Assembly: GCA_003241385.1 (NCBI GenBank)
Contig: QFPO01000002.1
Span: forward strand, 226,006-290,005
Source: Rhodanobacter denitrificans
Lineage (GTDB): Bacteria; Pseudomonadota; Gammaproteobacteria; Xanthomonadales; Rhodanobacteraceae
Reading direction: 5' to 3'
Length of the DNA: 64,000 bases
In this document: positions 37,273 through 45,657 of the stretch, one piece after another
Layout: each line of letters opens with the position of its first letter
How positions within the stretch are numbered: the stretch's first letter is position 1
Program-made: the position numbers and the translations under genes
The notes under the pieces: generated by a model
What the model saw: the letters and a program-made list of their open reading frames with translations, nothing else
What the model was told of the DNA's origin: nothing
Databases searched by the model: none

Positions 37273-38763
37273 TCAATTGCAAGCGGAAGTACCGGCCGAG
37301 CAACTGACGCTCGAACCGTGCGAAAGCGCCGCACTGTAGTTCGACATCACGCCGTCGGCGACGTTGTTGTTGACGAGGTTGGTCGCCCAGAAACCGATCG
37401 CCGGCAGGCCATGGAACACCTTGCCGCTGGAGCCGGCACCGCCGATCGAGGTCGATGCGCGCATCGCGTGCGGCTGCTCCTCGGGGTTCAGATCGAGCCT
37501 TGCCCAGCCGGCACTGAATGCGCGATCCAGCGCGAATCCCTGCGCGACCAGACGTGACCCGAGCACGGCCGACTCCTCGGCGTTCGTGTCGCCGAGAAAC
37601 GCCAGCACATTGGTGACGTGGCACAGCCTCGGCCGGGTCGGAATCGGAGGCGCACCCGGGAAGCCGGAGTCGGCGACGGTCTGCGACTCCCGATCGAGGT
37701 AGCGCACGCGCGTCGTTACGCAGGAGCCGTTCTCCCCGAACAATTCGATGAACGGAGCGATAGCGACGGTGCCGGACATCACGCTCAGATCGGTGTAGAA
37801 GCGCTTGGTCGGGAACGTGACGACCCAGTCCGAATTGGCGCCGATCGCCGCCTGCACGACGTACTCATTGAAGAGCGAGTCGGCCATCAGGACCGCGCTG
37901 ACTGCATCGATGCTCTCCTGCAAACGGTATGGTGCCTCGACCCACTGACCGTCAACGGGCACCCGCGCGGTCGCCACATTCGCGCCGGGGCCGTCATTGG
38001 CGTGGTCGAGAAATTCCAGTTCTCCGAGTCCAGTCAGCAGCGGGCGCTTCGTGAAATCGGCCAGCGCATCGGCGCGGTACGAAAAATAGGTGCCCTGCCC
38101 CACGTTGATCACCGCGCCGCTGCCGACCAGGCCGCCGGTCGGCACGAGCGCCTCCTCGGTCCCATAGGCCAGGCCGCGCACCCGAGAGCAGTCGACCGGA
38201 ACGCCGGATCGCAGCTCCACCGCAGCGGCCAGCGAACCGGTCAGATCGGCCATCGCGATGATCTCGATGTGACCTTCGCGCGTGCGTGCAATCCCGGCGG
38301 GTCCGCCATCGTCGACGAAGTTGTTCGAAGAAAATCGCGCATACGGCGCCCCGCCGAGCATGCCGTGTCCCTCGGTCCAGAAGCTCGGTGCCGTGCAGCT
38401 GCGATCGGCAGTCAGGATCGCGGCCCCTTCGCTGCCTTCGCCGGCGATGTCCTCCAGAGCGAACACGGTGCCGGTCCAGGTGTCGAACGGCGCGAGGAAC
38501 AGCTTGAAGTCCATGACGGTCCGGCCGTTGTAGCCCTCGCGGAACTTGACGTCGGCCATCTTGGTACGGTTGCTGACGTTGAGTACGGTCACGTAGGTCT
38601 GCTGGCCCTTGTTGACCGTGTAGTACGGATACAGCAGCACCTGCCCGGAGCCGCGCGGATCCAGATGGACGGCGCCGGCCTGGCCGGCCGCCGCGAGGCC
38701 GCAGGCGACCGCGATCGACGCGGCGAGACGATGGAAACTCCTGGAACCGTTGCGCTTCTTCAT
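37273..38763 (-). CDS. Large secreted protein of unknown function
   Basis: This 496-residue protein starts at ATG 38763 with a signal peptide (MKKRNGSRSFHRLAASIAVA ..., cut after AGA). The mature N-terminus VHLDPRGSGQVLLYPYYTVN, followed by repeated beta-type segments (TYVTVLNVSNRT, MDFKLFLAPFDTWTG), belongs to a recurring but uncharacterised exported family that I have seen in gammaproteobacteria. Six or more Cys suggest disulfides. No enzyme motif or membrane anchor is visible. It is upstream of the subtilase, in the same direction, with 164 bases between them. Confidence 0.85.
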   Translation of the reverse strand: MKKRNGSRSFHRLAASIAVACGLAAAGQAGAVHLDPRGSGQVLLYPYYTVNKGQQTYVTVLNVSNRTKMADVKFREGYNGRTVMDFKLFLAPFDTWTGTVFALEDIAGEGSEGAAILTADRSCTAPSFWTEGHGMLGGAPYARFSSNNFVDDGGPAGIARTREGHIEIIAMADLTGSLAAAVELRSGVPVDCSRVRGLAYGTEEALVPTGGLVGSGAVINVGQGTYFSYRADALADFTKRPLLTGLGELEFLDHANDGPGANVATARVPVDGQWVEAPYRLQESIDAVSAVLMADSLFNEYVVQAAIGANSDWVVTFPTKRFYTDLSVMSGTVAIAPFIELFGENGSCVTTRVRYLDRESQTVADSGFPGAPPIPTRPRLCHVTNVLAFLGDTNAEESAVLGSRLVAQGFALDRAFSAGWARLDLNPEEQPHAMRASTSIGGAGSSGKVFHGLPAIGFWATNLVNNNVADGVMSNYSAALSHGSSVSCSAGTSACN

Positions 38764-38908
38764 GAACTCGCTCCTTGGCGTCGTGATCAAGACGCCGCGA
38801 GTATCCCAATCGCCGGCGCCGTCGGGCAACTGCGTCGAGCGTCGGCGGCCCGCAGCCGACGCATCGCAGATGCCCCGTGGAGCAATCGCTGCACGTTGTC
38901 GATGCCGG

Positions 38909-40387
38909 CTACAGACCGCGCGCCGCCTGCGCGACCGCGCGAAACAGCGCGCGTCCCTTGTTCATCGTCTCCTCCCATTCGCGGCCGGGGTCGGAGTCGA
39001 ACACGATGCCGGCGCCGGCCTGCACGTGCAGGCGCCCGTCCTGGATCACCGCGGTGCGGATCGCGATCGCGGTGTCGGCGTCGCCCCACCAGCCGATGTA
39101 GCCGATCGCGCCGGCGTAGATGTTGCGCTTGACCGGCTCGAGCTCGCCGATGACCTCCAGCGCGCGGATCTTCGGCGCGCCACTGACGGTACCGGCCGGA
39201 AACGCGGCTTTCAGCACGTCCATGTAGCTCAGGCCCTCGCGCAGTTCGCCTTCGACCTGGCTGACGATGTGCATGACGTGCGAGTAGCGCTCCACGACGA
39301 AGCGGTCGGTCAGCTTGACCGTGCCGGTGCGGCTGACGCGGCCGACGTCGTTGCGGCCCAGGTCGATCAGCATCAGATGCTCGGCGCGCTCCTTCGGATC
39401 GGCGAGCAGCTCGCGCTCCAGCGCCAGATCCTCCTCCGGCGTCGCGCCGCGCGGCCGCGTGCCGGCGATCGGCCGCAGCACGACGCGGCCGTGCTGCTGG
39501 CGGACCAGGATCTCCGGCGAGGAACCGACGATCTGCGTCGCGCCGAGGTCGAGGAAGTACATGTACGGCGAGGGATTCATCGAACGCAGCGCGCGGTAGA
39601 CGTCGACCGGGCGCGCGCGGAACGGCACGCTGAGCCGCTGCGACAGCACGACCTGGAAGATGTCGCCGGCGCGGATGTAGTCCTGCGCGCGGCGCACCGC
39701 GTCCTCGAAACCCTCGCGCGTGAAGCCGGAGACGAAGTCGGTCTCGTCCAGCGGCTTGGGATCGAGCATCTCCGGATAGGCCGCGCCGGCGTGGCGCAGC
39801 CGGAATGCGAGCTCGTCCAGCCGCCGCCGCGCGCGCGCATAGGCCTGCGGCTGCGCCGGATCGGCGTGCACGATCAGATACAGACGACCCTTGAGGCTGT
39901 CGAATACCGCGACCTCCTCGCTCAGCATCAGCAGCGCATCGGGCGTGCCGAGCTGATCGGGCTTGTCGGTGCCGCCGGCCAGCCGTGGCTCGATCCAGCC
40001 GATCGTCTCGAAGCCGAAATACCCGACCAGGCCGCCGGTGAACGCCGGCAGGCCCGGCAGCTGCGGCACGCGGTAGTGGCGGCGCAGGGTCTCGATCTCG
40101 GCCAGCGGATCGCCGAGCTCGCGGCGTTCGACGATTTCGCCGAGATCCTCGACCTCGAGCCGATGGCCACGCAGCGCGTAGACGCGCCGGCACGGCAGAC
40201 CGATGATCGAATAGCGTCCCCAGGTCTCGCCGCCTTCGACCGACTCGAACAAATACGCATACGGGCCGTCGGCGAGCTTGAGATAGACCGACAGCGGCGT
40301 ATCGAGATCGGACAGCACCTCGCGCACGACCGGAATCCGGTTGTAGCCCTCGGCCGCCAGCGCATCGAACTGGTCCTGCGAAATCAC
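38909..40387 (-). CDS. trpE: Anthranilate synthase component I
   Basis: This 492-residue enzyme makes anthranilate from chorismate, with glutamine-derived ammonia from TrpG. The N-terminal domain has the tryptophan-feedback element LLESVEG-like FESVEGGETWGRYS. The chorismate-binding core shows PSPYMYFLDLG, PIAGTRPRG, MLIDLGRNDVGRV, FPAGTVSGAPKIRALE and AGAGIVFDSDP. The start is GTG 40387 with GAGGAG six bases upstream. The usual trpG-trpD-trpC genes are not next to it. Confidence 0.95.
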   Translation of the reverse strand: MISQDQFDALAAEGYNRIPVVREVLSDLDTPLSVYLKLADGPYAYLFESVEGGETWGRYSIIGLPCRRVYALRGHRLEVEDLGEIVERRELGDPLAEIETLRRHYRVPQLPGLPAFTGGLVGYFGFETIGWIEPRLAGGTDKPDQLGTPDALLMLSEEVAVFDSLKGRLYLIVHADPAQPQAYARARRRLDELAFRLRHAGAAYPEMLDPKPLDETDFVSGFTREGFEDAVRRAQDYIRAGDIFQVVLSQRLSVPFRARPVDVYRALRSMNPSPYMYFLDLGATQIVGSSPEILVRQQHGRVVLRPIAGTRPRGATPEEDLALERELLADPKERAEHLMLIDLGRNDVGRVSRTGTVKLTDRFVVERYSHVMHIVSQVEGELREGLSYMDVLKAAFPAGTVSGAPKIRALEVIGELEPVKRNIYAGAIGYIGWWGDADTAIAIRTAVIQDGRLHVQAGAGIVFDSDPGREWEETMNKGRALFRAVAQAARGL

Positions 40388-40416
40388 GGTGTCTCCTCGA
40401 ATGACGGTGGCCGCCG

Positions 40417-40432
40417 CGGCCGGGCCCGGCCG
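40417..40432. repeat. 16-bp GC palindrome between sensor kinase gene and trpE
   Basis: CGGCCGGGCCCGGCCG is a perfect palindrome in the 73-base gap between the kinase stop and the trpE start on the minus strand. Flanking GGCC repeats extend the possible pairing. It may form a hairpin before trpE. No Trp-rich leader peptide is seen. Confidence 0.35.
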
Positions 40433-40460
40433 GCCCGCCAACATAGCAGGGCCTCCGCCG

Positions 40461-42485
40461 TCAGTGCACGTCGGCCAGACGGCGGCGCGGCATGCCGACC
40501 AGACGCAGCACGAACTCGACGCCGTCGCGCTCGGCGCGGTCGTGCGCGCTGGCCTGGCCGCGGTGCAGATCGGCGACCAGCCGCACCACGTACAGGCCGA
40601 GGCCCAGGTGCGGCGCCTCGCCGCTGCCGCGCGCACTGCGCTCGCGCATGCTGACCAGGGTGTCGAACAGGCGGTCCTGCAGCGCCGCCGGCAGCAAGGG
40701 GCCGCTGTTGGCGACCGTCAGCACGACGCCTTCGCCGTCGCGGACCAGGCGCAGCTCGATCCAGCCGTCTTCGGGCGTGAACGAGCGCGCATTGTCGAAC
40801 AGCTTGTCGAGCGCCTGCGCGATCAGTTCCGGCGCGCCGTGGAACGGCACCGGCCCTTCCGGCAGCCGCAGCCGGATCGCCCGCGTGCCGGCCAGCGCGC
40901 GATAGCCCTCGGCGCAGCCGGCGACCAGAGCCGCCAGGTCGAAGTCCTCGGCGTCGGCCGAGGCAATCGCGCGCTCGATCCGGTGCGATTCGCTCATCGC
41001 GCGGACGATCGTGCCAAGCCGTTCGGCGCCGTCGCGCGCACGCGCCAGATACGCGCGGGCACCGTCGCCGAGCGGCTGCTGGTCGAGGTTGTCGAGCGAG
41101 GACTTGACGATCGCCAGCGGCGTGTTGAGCTCGTGCGAGAGCTTGGACGCCAGCGTGCGCAGATAGCCGGTATAGGCGTCGACCTCGTGCAGCAGCTTGC
41201 CGAAACTGCGCGCCAGATCGCCGAGCTCGTCGCCGGCATCGGCCAGTGGCAGCGGACCGGTCCAGCGGCCGCCGCTGCCGACCGCCTGCTCCGCCGCGTT
41301 GCGCAGACGGCGGATCCGGAACGACAGCAGCGCGCCGAACGAGACCAGCACACCGGCCGCGACGGCCAGCGCGATCGCGCTGGCGACCGCCAGCTCGGTC
41401 AATGCGCGGTTGGCCAGCAGCGGCAGCGCCCGGCTGGCCTGCTCGAGCAGCAGCACACCGGTGATGCGGCCGCCGGCGCGGCGCGGCACCGCCGTGGCCA
41501 GGATCACTTCGCCGGGACGCTCGCCGGGGCGCCAGCTCAGGCGCGGCCGGCCGGTCGCGGCGGTGGCGACCTCCTCGCCGGCGAGCCGTGCCGAGACGCC
41601 GTCGAGCGCGCGCGTACCGGTCAGCGCCGGCGCGATCATGCCGCGGTAGATCAGGCCGCCGAACCAGCCCTCGTCGTCGGGCTCGGTCTCGTCGGCCTCG
41701 GCGACGAGGCCGCCGCTGTCGGCGACCAGCCAGCCTTCCGGCGTCGTGAGCCGCGCGCGCATGCGCTCCGGTGCGAGCCGCGCCAATGCGCGCGCCGCGT
41801 CCTCGTCGTAGCGCAGCAGGCGACGCAGCGGCGGATCGGCGTGAACCGGATCGGCCGCGTCGTACAGCGAGAATGCGAGGCGGTCCGGCAGGACCGCGCG
41901 CGGCAGGCGGAACTCGATGCGGTACGACGAGCCGTCCTCCTGCCACTGGCCGACGATGCGCTCGGGCAGCTCGCGCAGCGGCGGATCGGCCGGCGCGTCG
42001 AACTCGCCGGGCGCCGCGCTCGCCAGCGGATAGCGCGAGCGCTCGCCGCCGCGCTCGAGCTCGAGCAGGACGTGATCGCTGCTCCACACGCGGCGGTCGC
42101 GCGCATCGACGCGGGTACGCGTGCCGTCGCGCACGTCGAGGAGCACGTAGAGCCAGGCGCGGTCCTCGGCCAGCGCGACGCGCGCGCGCGCCTGCTCGCC
42201 GGAACCGATCGGCTGCAGATCGGCCAGCCACGCGCTCCAGTCGTCGGTGTAGCCGTCGACGAGGATCGGTCCGGACGCCGCGAACACCGGAAAGACCGGA
42301 CCTTCGACCGGCGCGGCGACGCCGAGCGCATCGATCGCCTTGACGATCGCCTCGGCCGAGGCCTGCAGCGTCTGCTCCTGTCCCTGCCGCAGCAGGCTTT
42401 CGGTCTGCCGCACGAGCTGCCAGCCCATCCACGGCAGCACCAGCGTCGACAGCGCGACGATCAGCAGCTTGAGGCGCAGCGACAT
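40461..42485 (-). CDS. Sensor histidine kinase of the proteobacterial dedicated-sortase type, CBM9-like sensor domain
   Basis: This 674-residue membrane kinase has helix 1 (about 5-25) and helix 2 (about 364-388) flanking a ~340-residue periplasmic region. Residues ~66-215 of that region look like a CBM9/DOMON-type fold (ILVDGYTDDWSAW, RAWLYVLLDVRD). A HAMP segment, the phospho-acceptor His451 in SKLSHELNTPLAIV and an ATPase domain (DNARSFTPEDG, GLGLYVVRLV) follow. Layout and sequence resemble the kinase family named after the proteobacterial dedicated sortase system. It is 79 bases after its response regulator. No sortase gene is in the window. Confidence 0.85.
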   Translation of the reverse strand: MSLRLKLLIVALSTLVLPWMGWQLVRQTESLLRQGQEQTLQASAEAIVKAIDALGVAAPVEGPVFPVFAASGPILVDGYTDDWSAWLADLQPIGSGEQARARVALAEDRAWLYVLLDVRDGTRTRVDARDRRVWSSDHVLLELERGGERSRYPLASAAPGEFDAPADPPLRELPERIVGQWQEDGSSYRIEFRLPRAVLPDRLAFSLYDAADPVHADPPLRRLLRYDEDAARALARLAPERMRARLTTPEGWLVADSGGLVAEADETEPDDEGWFGGLIYRGMIAPALTGTRALDGVSARLAGEEVATAATGRPRLSWRPGERPGEVILATAVPRRAGGRITGVLLLEQASRALPLLANRALTELAVASAIALAVAAGVLVSFGALLSFRIRRLRNAAEQAVGSGGRWTGPLPLADAGDELGDLARSFGKLLHEVDAYTGYLRTLASKLSHELNTPLAIVKSSLDNLDQQPLGDGARAYLARARDGAERLGTIVRAMSESHRIERAIASADAEDFDLAALVAGCAEGYRALAGTRAIRLRLPEGPVPFHGAPELIAQALDKLFDNARSFTPEDGWIELRLVRDGEGVVLTVANSGPLLPAALQDRLFDTLVSMRERSARGSGEAPHLGLGLYVVRLVADLHRGQASAHDRAERDGVEFVLRLVGMPRRRLADVH

Positions 42486-42564
42486 CGCGGGCGCATCCGT
42501 GGGAGCGGTGCCGGACCGGAGCGCCGCGTCGGCACGGCGCGGCGCGCTCCGGGTGCCGGCGCGC

Positions 42565-43254
42565 TCAGCCTCGCCACCGGTAGCCGGCGCCGTGCACGGT
42601 GTCGATCGCGTCGAACGCCGGATCGATCGCGACGAACTTCTTGCGGATGCGCTTGATGTGCGAGGTGATCGTCGCGTCGTCGACGACGACCTGCGCGTCG
42701 CGCATCAGCTGATCGCGGCTCTTCACGTGGCCCGGGAAGCGCGCCAGCGTGTAGACCATCCAGAATTCGGTGACCGTCAGCGGCACGTCCTGCCCGGCCC
42801 AGCTGATCCGCATGCGCTCCGACTCGATCCGCAGCGGTCCCTGCTCGATCACACTGTCGCTCTCGGCCGGTCGGCGCAACGCGTCCATGCGCCGGAACAG
42901 CGCGCTGATCCGCGCAGCCAGCTGATGGAACGAGACGTCCTTGGCCAGGTAGTCGTCGGCGCCGAGGCGCAGACCCGAGATCACGTCGAAGTCCGAATCG
43001 CGCGCGGTCAGGAAGATGATCGGCAGCGTCGGCGAGCGCACGCGCAGCGAGCGGCACAGCTCGAAACCGCCCTCGGGCTCGTCGCCGAGTCCGATGTCGA
43101 TGATGACCAGTTCCGGCATCCGCTGCGCGAACGCGGTTTCGGCGTCGGGCCGCGAGGCGTAGCCGCGGACCTCGTAGCCGATCCGGCCGAGCGCCTCGAC
43201 GTAGTTGGCGCGGATCAGGGGTTCGTCTTCGACGATGGCGATGGTGCGCGGCAT
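42565..43254 (-). CDS. OmpR-type response regulator of the proteobacterial dedicated-sortase type
   Basis: This 229-residue protein has a receiver domain (1-~120) with phospho-acceptor Asp53 in LVIIDIGLGDE and the switch residues in IIFLTARDSDFD. A winged-helix OmpR/PhoB domain follows (LTVTEFWMVYTLARFPGHVK, HIKRIRKKFVAIDPAFD). The pattern DSDFDVISGLRLGADDYLAKD is what I recall for the regulator that accompanies the dedicated-sortase kinase. GGAGGA precedes ATG 43254. Target genes are unknown; the divergent small genes are candidates. Confidence 0.9.
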   Translation of the reverse strand: MPRTIAIVEDEPLIRANYVEALGRIGYEVRGYASRPDAETAFAQRMPELVIIDIGLGDEPEGGFELCRSLRVRSPTLPIIFLTARDSDFDVISGLRLGADDYLAKDVSFHQLAARISALFRRMDALRRPAESDSVIEQGPLRIESERMRISWAGQDVPLTVTEFWMVYTLARFPGHVKSRDQLMRDAQVVVDDATITSHIKRIRKKFVAIDPAFDAIDTVHGAGYRWRG

Positions 43255-43427
43255 GCGGTTCCTCCGAGTGGCGGCCAGCTTACGCACGGCCATAAGCGGC
43301 ATGCAACGCGTCGGGAGCGGCTGCCCGCGAATCGCCACAACACGTCGCGGCGCCGCCATCGCCGGGCCGCCGCGGCGGCCGGCAGCGGCGCTGCAATGGC
43401 CTTCACACCCCCACCGAGCCGCCGCCC

Positions 43428-43580
43428 GTGTCGCCGCCGTCCCGACCGTACTACCGCCAGCGTGGCTTCCATCTGCTGTGTCTGGCCTGGGCCGGCCTCG
43501 CGCTGCTGACCGTGCTGGTGCCGGCCGGCGGCACCGCGCCGGACCGGCCGATGCTCGCCGCCGCGGCGCCGCGCCCCTGA
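43428..43580 (+). CDS. Small membrane protein A of a three-gene small-ORF cluster
   Basis: This predicted 50-residue protein starts at GTG 43428. A basic N-terminus (SRPYYRQRG) is followed by one membrane helix (FHLLCLAWAGLALLTVLV) and an Ala/Pro-rich tail. Third codon positions are almost all G or C, as in true genes here. The ribosome site is weak. It is divergent from the response-regulator gene with 173 bases between them and is followed after 16 bases by the second small gene. Function unknown. Confidence 0.55.
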   Translation: MSPPSRPYYRQRGFHLLCLAWAGLALLTVLVPAGGTAPDRPMLAAAAPRP

Positions 43581-43596
43581 TCTTGAGGAGACCGAC

Positions 43597-43749
43597 GTGA
43601 AAGACCCCCGCCCCGATACCGATCTGGAAGGCCGCGAGCCGATGCGCATCGCGTTCGCGCTGCTCGCGCTGCTGCTCGGCCTCGCCGCGACCGTCGGCGC
43701 GTCCGACACCGGGCCGGCCGCCGCAGCGGCCGCAGCGGCCGCACGATGA
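43597..43749 (+). CDS. Small membrane or exported protein B of the small-ORF cluster
   Basis: This predicted 50-residue protein starts at GTG 43597 with a near-ideal GAGGAG six bases upstream, the best translation signal in the cluster. Fourteen charged or polar residues (KDPRPDTDLEGREP) precede a hydrophobic helix (MRIAFALLALLLGLAATVGA) and an Ala-run tail. An internal ATG before the helix could be a second start and would make it signal-peptide-like. Its stop overlaps the next start (ATGA). Function unknown. Confidence 0.62.
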   Translation: MKDPRPDTDLEGREPMRIAFALLALLLGLAATVGASDTGPAAAAAAAAAR

Positions 43750-43907
43750 GGATCGAGCCGCGGCTCGGACCGGCGCCACCGGCGATCGCAGCCGGCCGCG
43801 CGCGGCACCGCCATCGCCGCTACTTCCTGGCCTGGCTGCTCGAGCGCTGCATCGCCGCGCCACGCACCGATGCCGCCGGGCCGCCCGCTTCGACGTGGCG
43901 GCGCTGA
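43746..43907 (+). CDS. Small basic protein C of the small-ORF cluster
   Basis: This predicted 53-residue protein has its ATG overlapping the stop of protein B (ATGA), typical of translational coupling. It has an Arg/His-rich middle (GRARHRHRR) followed by a short hydrophobic, possibly amphipathic helix (YFLAWLLERCIAA). A loose resemblance of this part to protein A (basic patch, then Y/F-x-L-AW) suggests, weakly, common origin. Function unknown. It ends 76 bases before the convergent rpe gene. Confidence 0.55.
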   Translation: MRIEPRLGPAPPAIAAGRARHRHRRYFLAWLLERCIAAPRTDAAGPPASTWRR

Positions 43908-43983
43908 CCGCTCCGCGTCTTTCGTCCGCGCTGCGCCGCGCTCCTCCGCCGGCGGTGCAGCGCGGCTCTTGTAGCGGCCGCGC

Positions 43984-44658
43984 TCAGACCGAGGCGACGG
44001 CCGCGCGCATCGCGGCGATGACCGCCGCATAGTCGGACTGGCCGAAGATCGCCGAGCCGGCGACGAAGGTATCGGCTCCGGCGCGCGCGATCTCGGCGAT
44101 GTTGTCGGCCTTGACGCCGCCGTCGATCTCGAGCCGTATCGCACGGCCGCTGCGGTCGATCCGTTCGCGCACGGCGCGCAGCTTGTCGAGCGCCGAGGGG
44201 ATGAAGCTCTGCCCGCCGAAGCCCGGATTGACCGACATCAGCAGGACCAGGTCGAGCTGGTCGAGCACGTGATCGAGATGGTTCAGCGGCGTCGCCGGAT
44301 TGAGCACCAGGCCGGCGCCGCAGCCGGCACTCCTGATCAGCTGGATCGTGCGGTCGACGTGCTCGCTCGCCTCCGGGTGGAAGCTGATCGTCGTCGCACC
44401 GGCCTTGGCGAAGTCCGGCACGATGCGGTCGACCGGCTTGACCATCAGGTGGACGTCGATCGGCGCGGTGACGCCGTGCTTGCGCAGCGCCTCGCAGACC
44501 AGCGGCCCGATCGTCAGATTGGGTACGTAATGGTTGTCCATCACGTCGAAATGCACCCAGTCGGCGCCGGCGGCGAGGACCGCGTCGACCTCGGCGCCGA
44601 GACGCGCGAAGTCGGCCGACAGGATGGACGGTGCGATGACGCAGGATTGCTTTGCCAT
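43984..44658 (-). CDS. rpe: Ribulose-phosphate 3-epimerase
   Basis: This 224-residue TIM-barrel enzyme interconverts ribulose-5-P and xylulose-5-P in the pentose phosphate pathway. It begins APSILSADFARLGAEV and has HFDVMDNHYVPNLTIGP, IDVHLMVKPVD, MSVNPGFGGQSFI and EIDGGVKADN with the metal and catalytic Asp residues. It starts 5 bases after djlA. Confidence 0.97.
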   Translation of the reverse strand: MAKQSCVIAPSILSADFARLGAEVDAVLAAGADWVHFDVMDNHYVPNLTIGPLVCEALRKHGVTAPIDVHLMVKPVDRIVPDFAKAGATTISFHPEASEHVDRTIQLIRSAGCGAGLVLNPATPLNHLDHVLDQLDLVLLMSVNPGFGGQSFIPSALDKLRAVRERIDRSGRAIRLEIDGGVKADNIAEIARAGADTFVAGSAIFGQSDYAAVIAAMRAAVASV

Positions 44659-44663
44659 GGGCT

Positions 44664-45452
44664 TCAGTGTCCGCGCTCGTTCTTGATCTGCTCGTAGGCC
44701 GCGTTGATCTCGCGTGCCCGCTGTTCGGCCCGCCGCTTCAGCTCGTCGGGGACGTCGCCGAGCTTGTCGGGATGATGCTGGCTCATCAAGCGCCGCCAGG
44801 CGGTCTTGATGTCGCGGTCGCTGGCGCCGCGCGTGAGGCCGAGGATCGCATACGGATCGGGCCGGTCGCCCTGCGGGCGCGCGCTCCGCCCACCGCCCGG
44901 CTGCGCGCCGGGACCGGGGCCGGGACCGCGCCGACCGTAGCCCTTCATCGCCGACAGCGCGCCGAATTCGTTGTCGCTGATGCCGAGTGCGCCGGCGAGC
45001 CGGCGGATCAGGATCAGCTTCTCGTTCGACAGCAGGCCGTCGGCGTGGACGATGTCGAGCAGCATGTCGAGCAGCAGGAAGCCCAGGTCGCGGCGGCCGC
45101 CGGCCCAGGCGCGCAGTTCGACGATCGCCGGCTGCGTGTCGAACTGCGGCTGTTTGCCGCGGTTGAAGCTGTCGATCGCCGCGCGCCGCTGGTCGCCGTC
45201 GAGCTGCATGCGCGTCATCAGCGCCTCGGCGGCCTGGATCTCGGCTTCCGAGACGCGGCCGTCGGACTTGGACACCGCGCCGGCGAACGCGAACAGCGGG
45301 TTGAGGAACGAGACGCTGCGCACCGGCGGGCGCGGCCTCAGCACGCCGAGGTCCCACAGATGACCGAGGAACAGTCCGGCCAGCAGGCCCCAGCTGTTAC
45401 GGGTGATCATGAGGCCCACGACGGCGCCGACGATCTTGCCGAGGATCTTCAT
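44664..45452 (-). CDS. djlA: Membrane-anchored co-chaperone DjlA
   Basis: This 262-residue protein has an N-terminal membrane helix (about 5-30, IVGAVVGLMITRNSWG). A TerB-like domain follows (about 55-160, FAFAGAVSKSDGRVSEAEIQ). After a Gly/Pro linker, the C-terminal J-domain carries the DnaK-activating HPD in MSQHHPDKLG. ATG 45452 begins MKILGKIVGA, the typical DjlA start. It is in a two-gene unit with rpe. Confidence 0.94.
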   Translation of the reverse strand: MKILGKIVGAVVGLMITRNSWGLLAGLFLGHLWDLGVLRPRPPVRSVSFLNPLFAFAGAVSKSDGRVSEAEIQAAEALMTRMQLDGDQRRAAIDSFNRGKQPQFDTQPAIVELRAWAGGRRDLGFLLLDMLLDIVHADGLLSNEKLILIRRLAGALGISDNEFGALSAMKGYGRRGPGPGPGAQPGGGRSARPQGDRPDPYAILGLTRGASDRDIKTAWRRLMSQHHPDKLGDVPDELKRRAEQRAREINAAYEQIKNERGH

Positions 45453-45578
45453 CGAGGAGAACGGGAAAACGCGTGAGAGAACGAGAATCCGCCGGGCCGG
45501 CGTACCGGCGCGGCACGACCGGCGCGCCGGAGGACGCATGGTAGCAAACCCGTCCGTCCGGACGCCGCGACGATCGCC

Positions 45579-45610
45579 TCGACGTCGACGCCGACACATC
45601 GACGTCGACG
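45579..45610 (+). promoter_or_regulatory. Two identical 12-bp palindrome-containing sites upstream of purC
   Basis: TCGACGTCGACG occurs exactly at 45579-45590 and again at 45599-45610, 20 bases apart start to start. Each contains the palindrome TCGACGTCGA. The second ends 9 bases before a TACAAT (45620-45625) that could be the purC -10 element. The arrangement fits a pair of operator sites for a dimeric regulator. This is not the known PurR box. Confidence 0.45.
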
Positions 45611-45657
45611 AGTTGCCGCTACAATCGCGCACTTTCCACGAAAGACCGTTCACCCCC

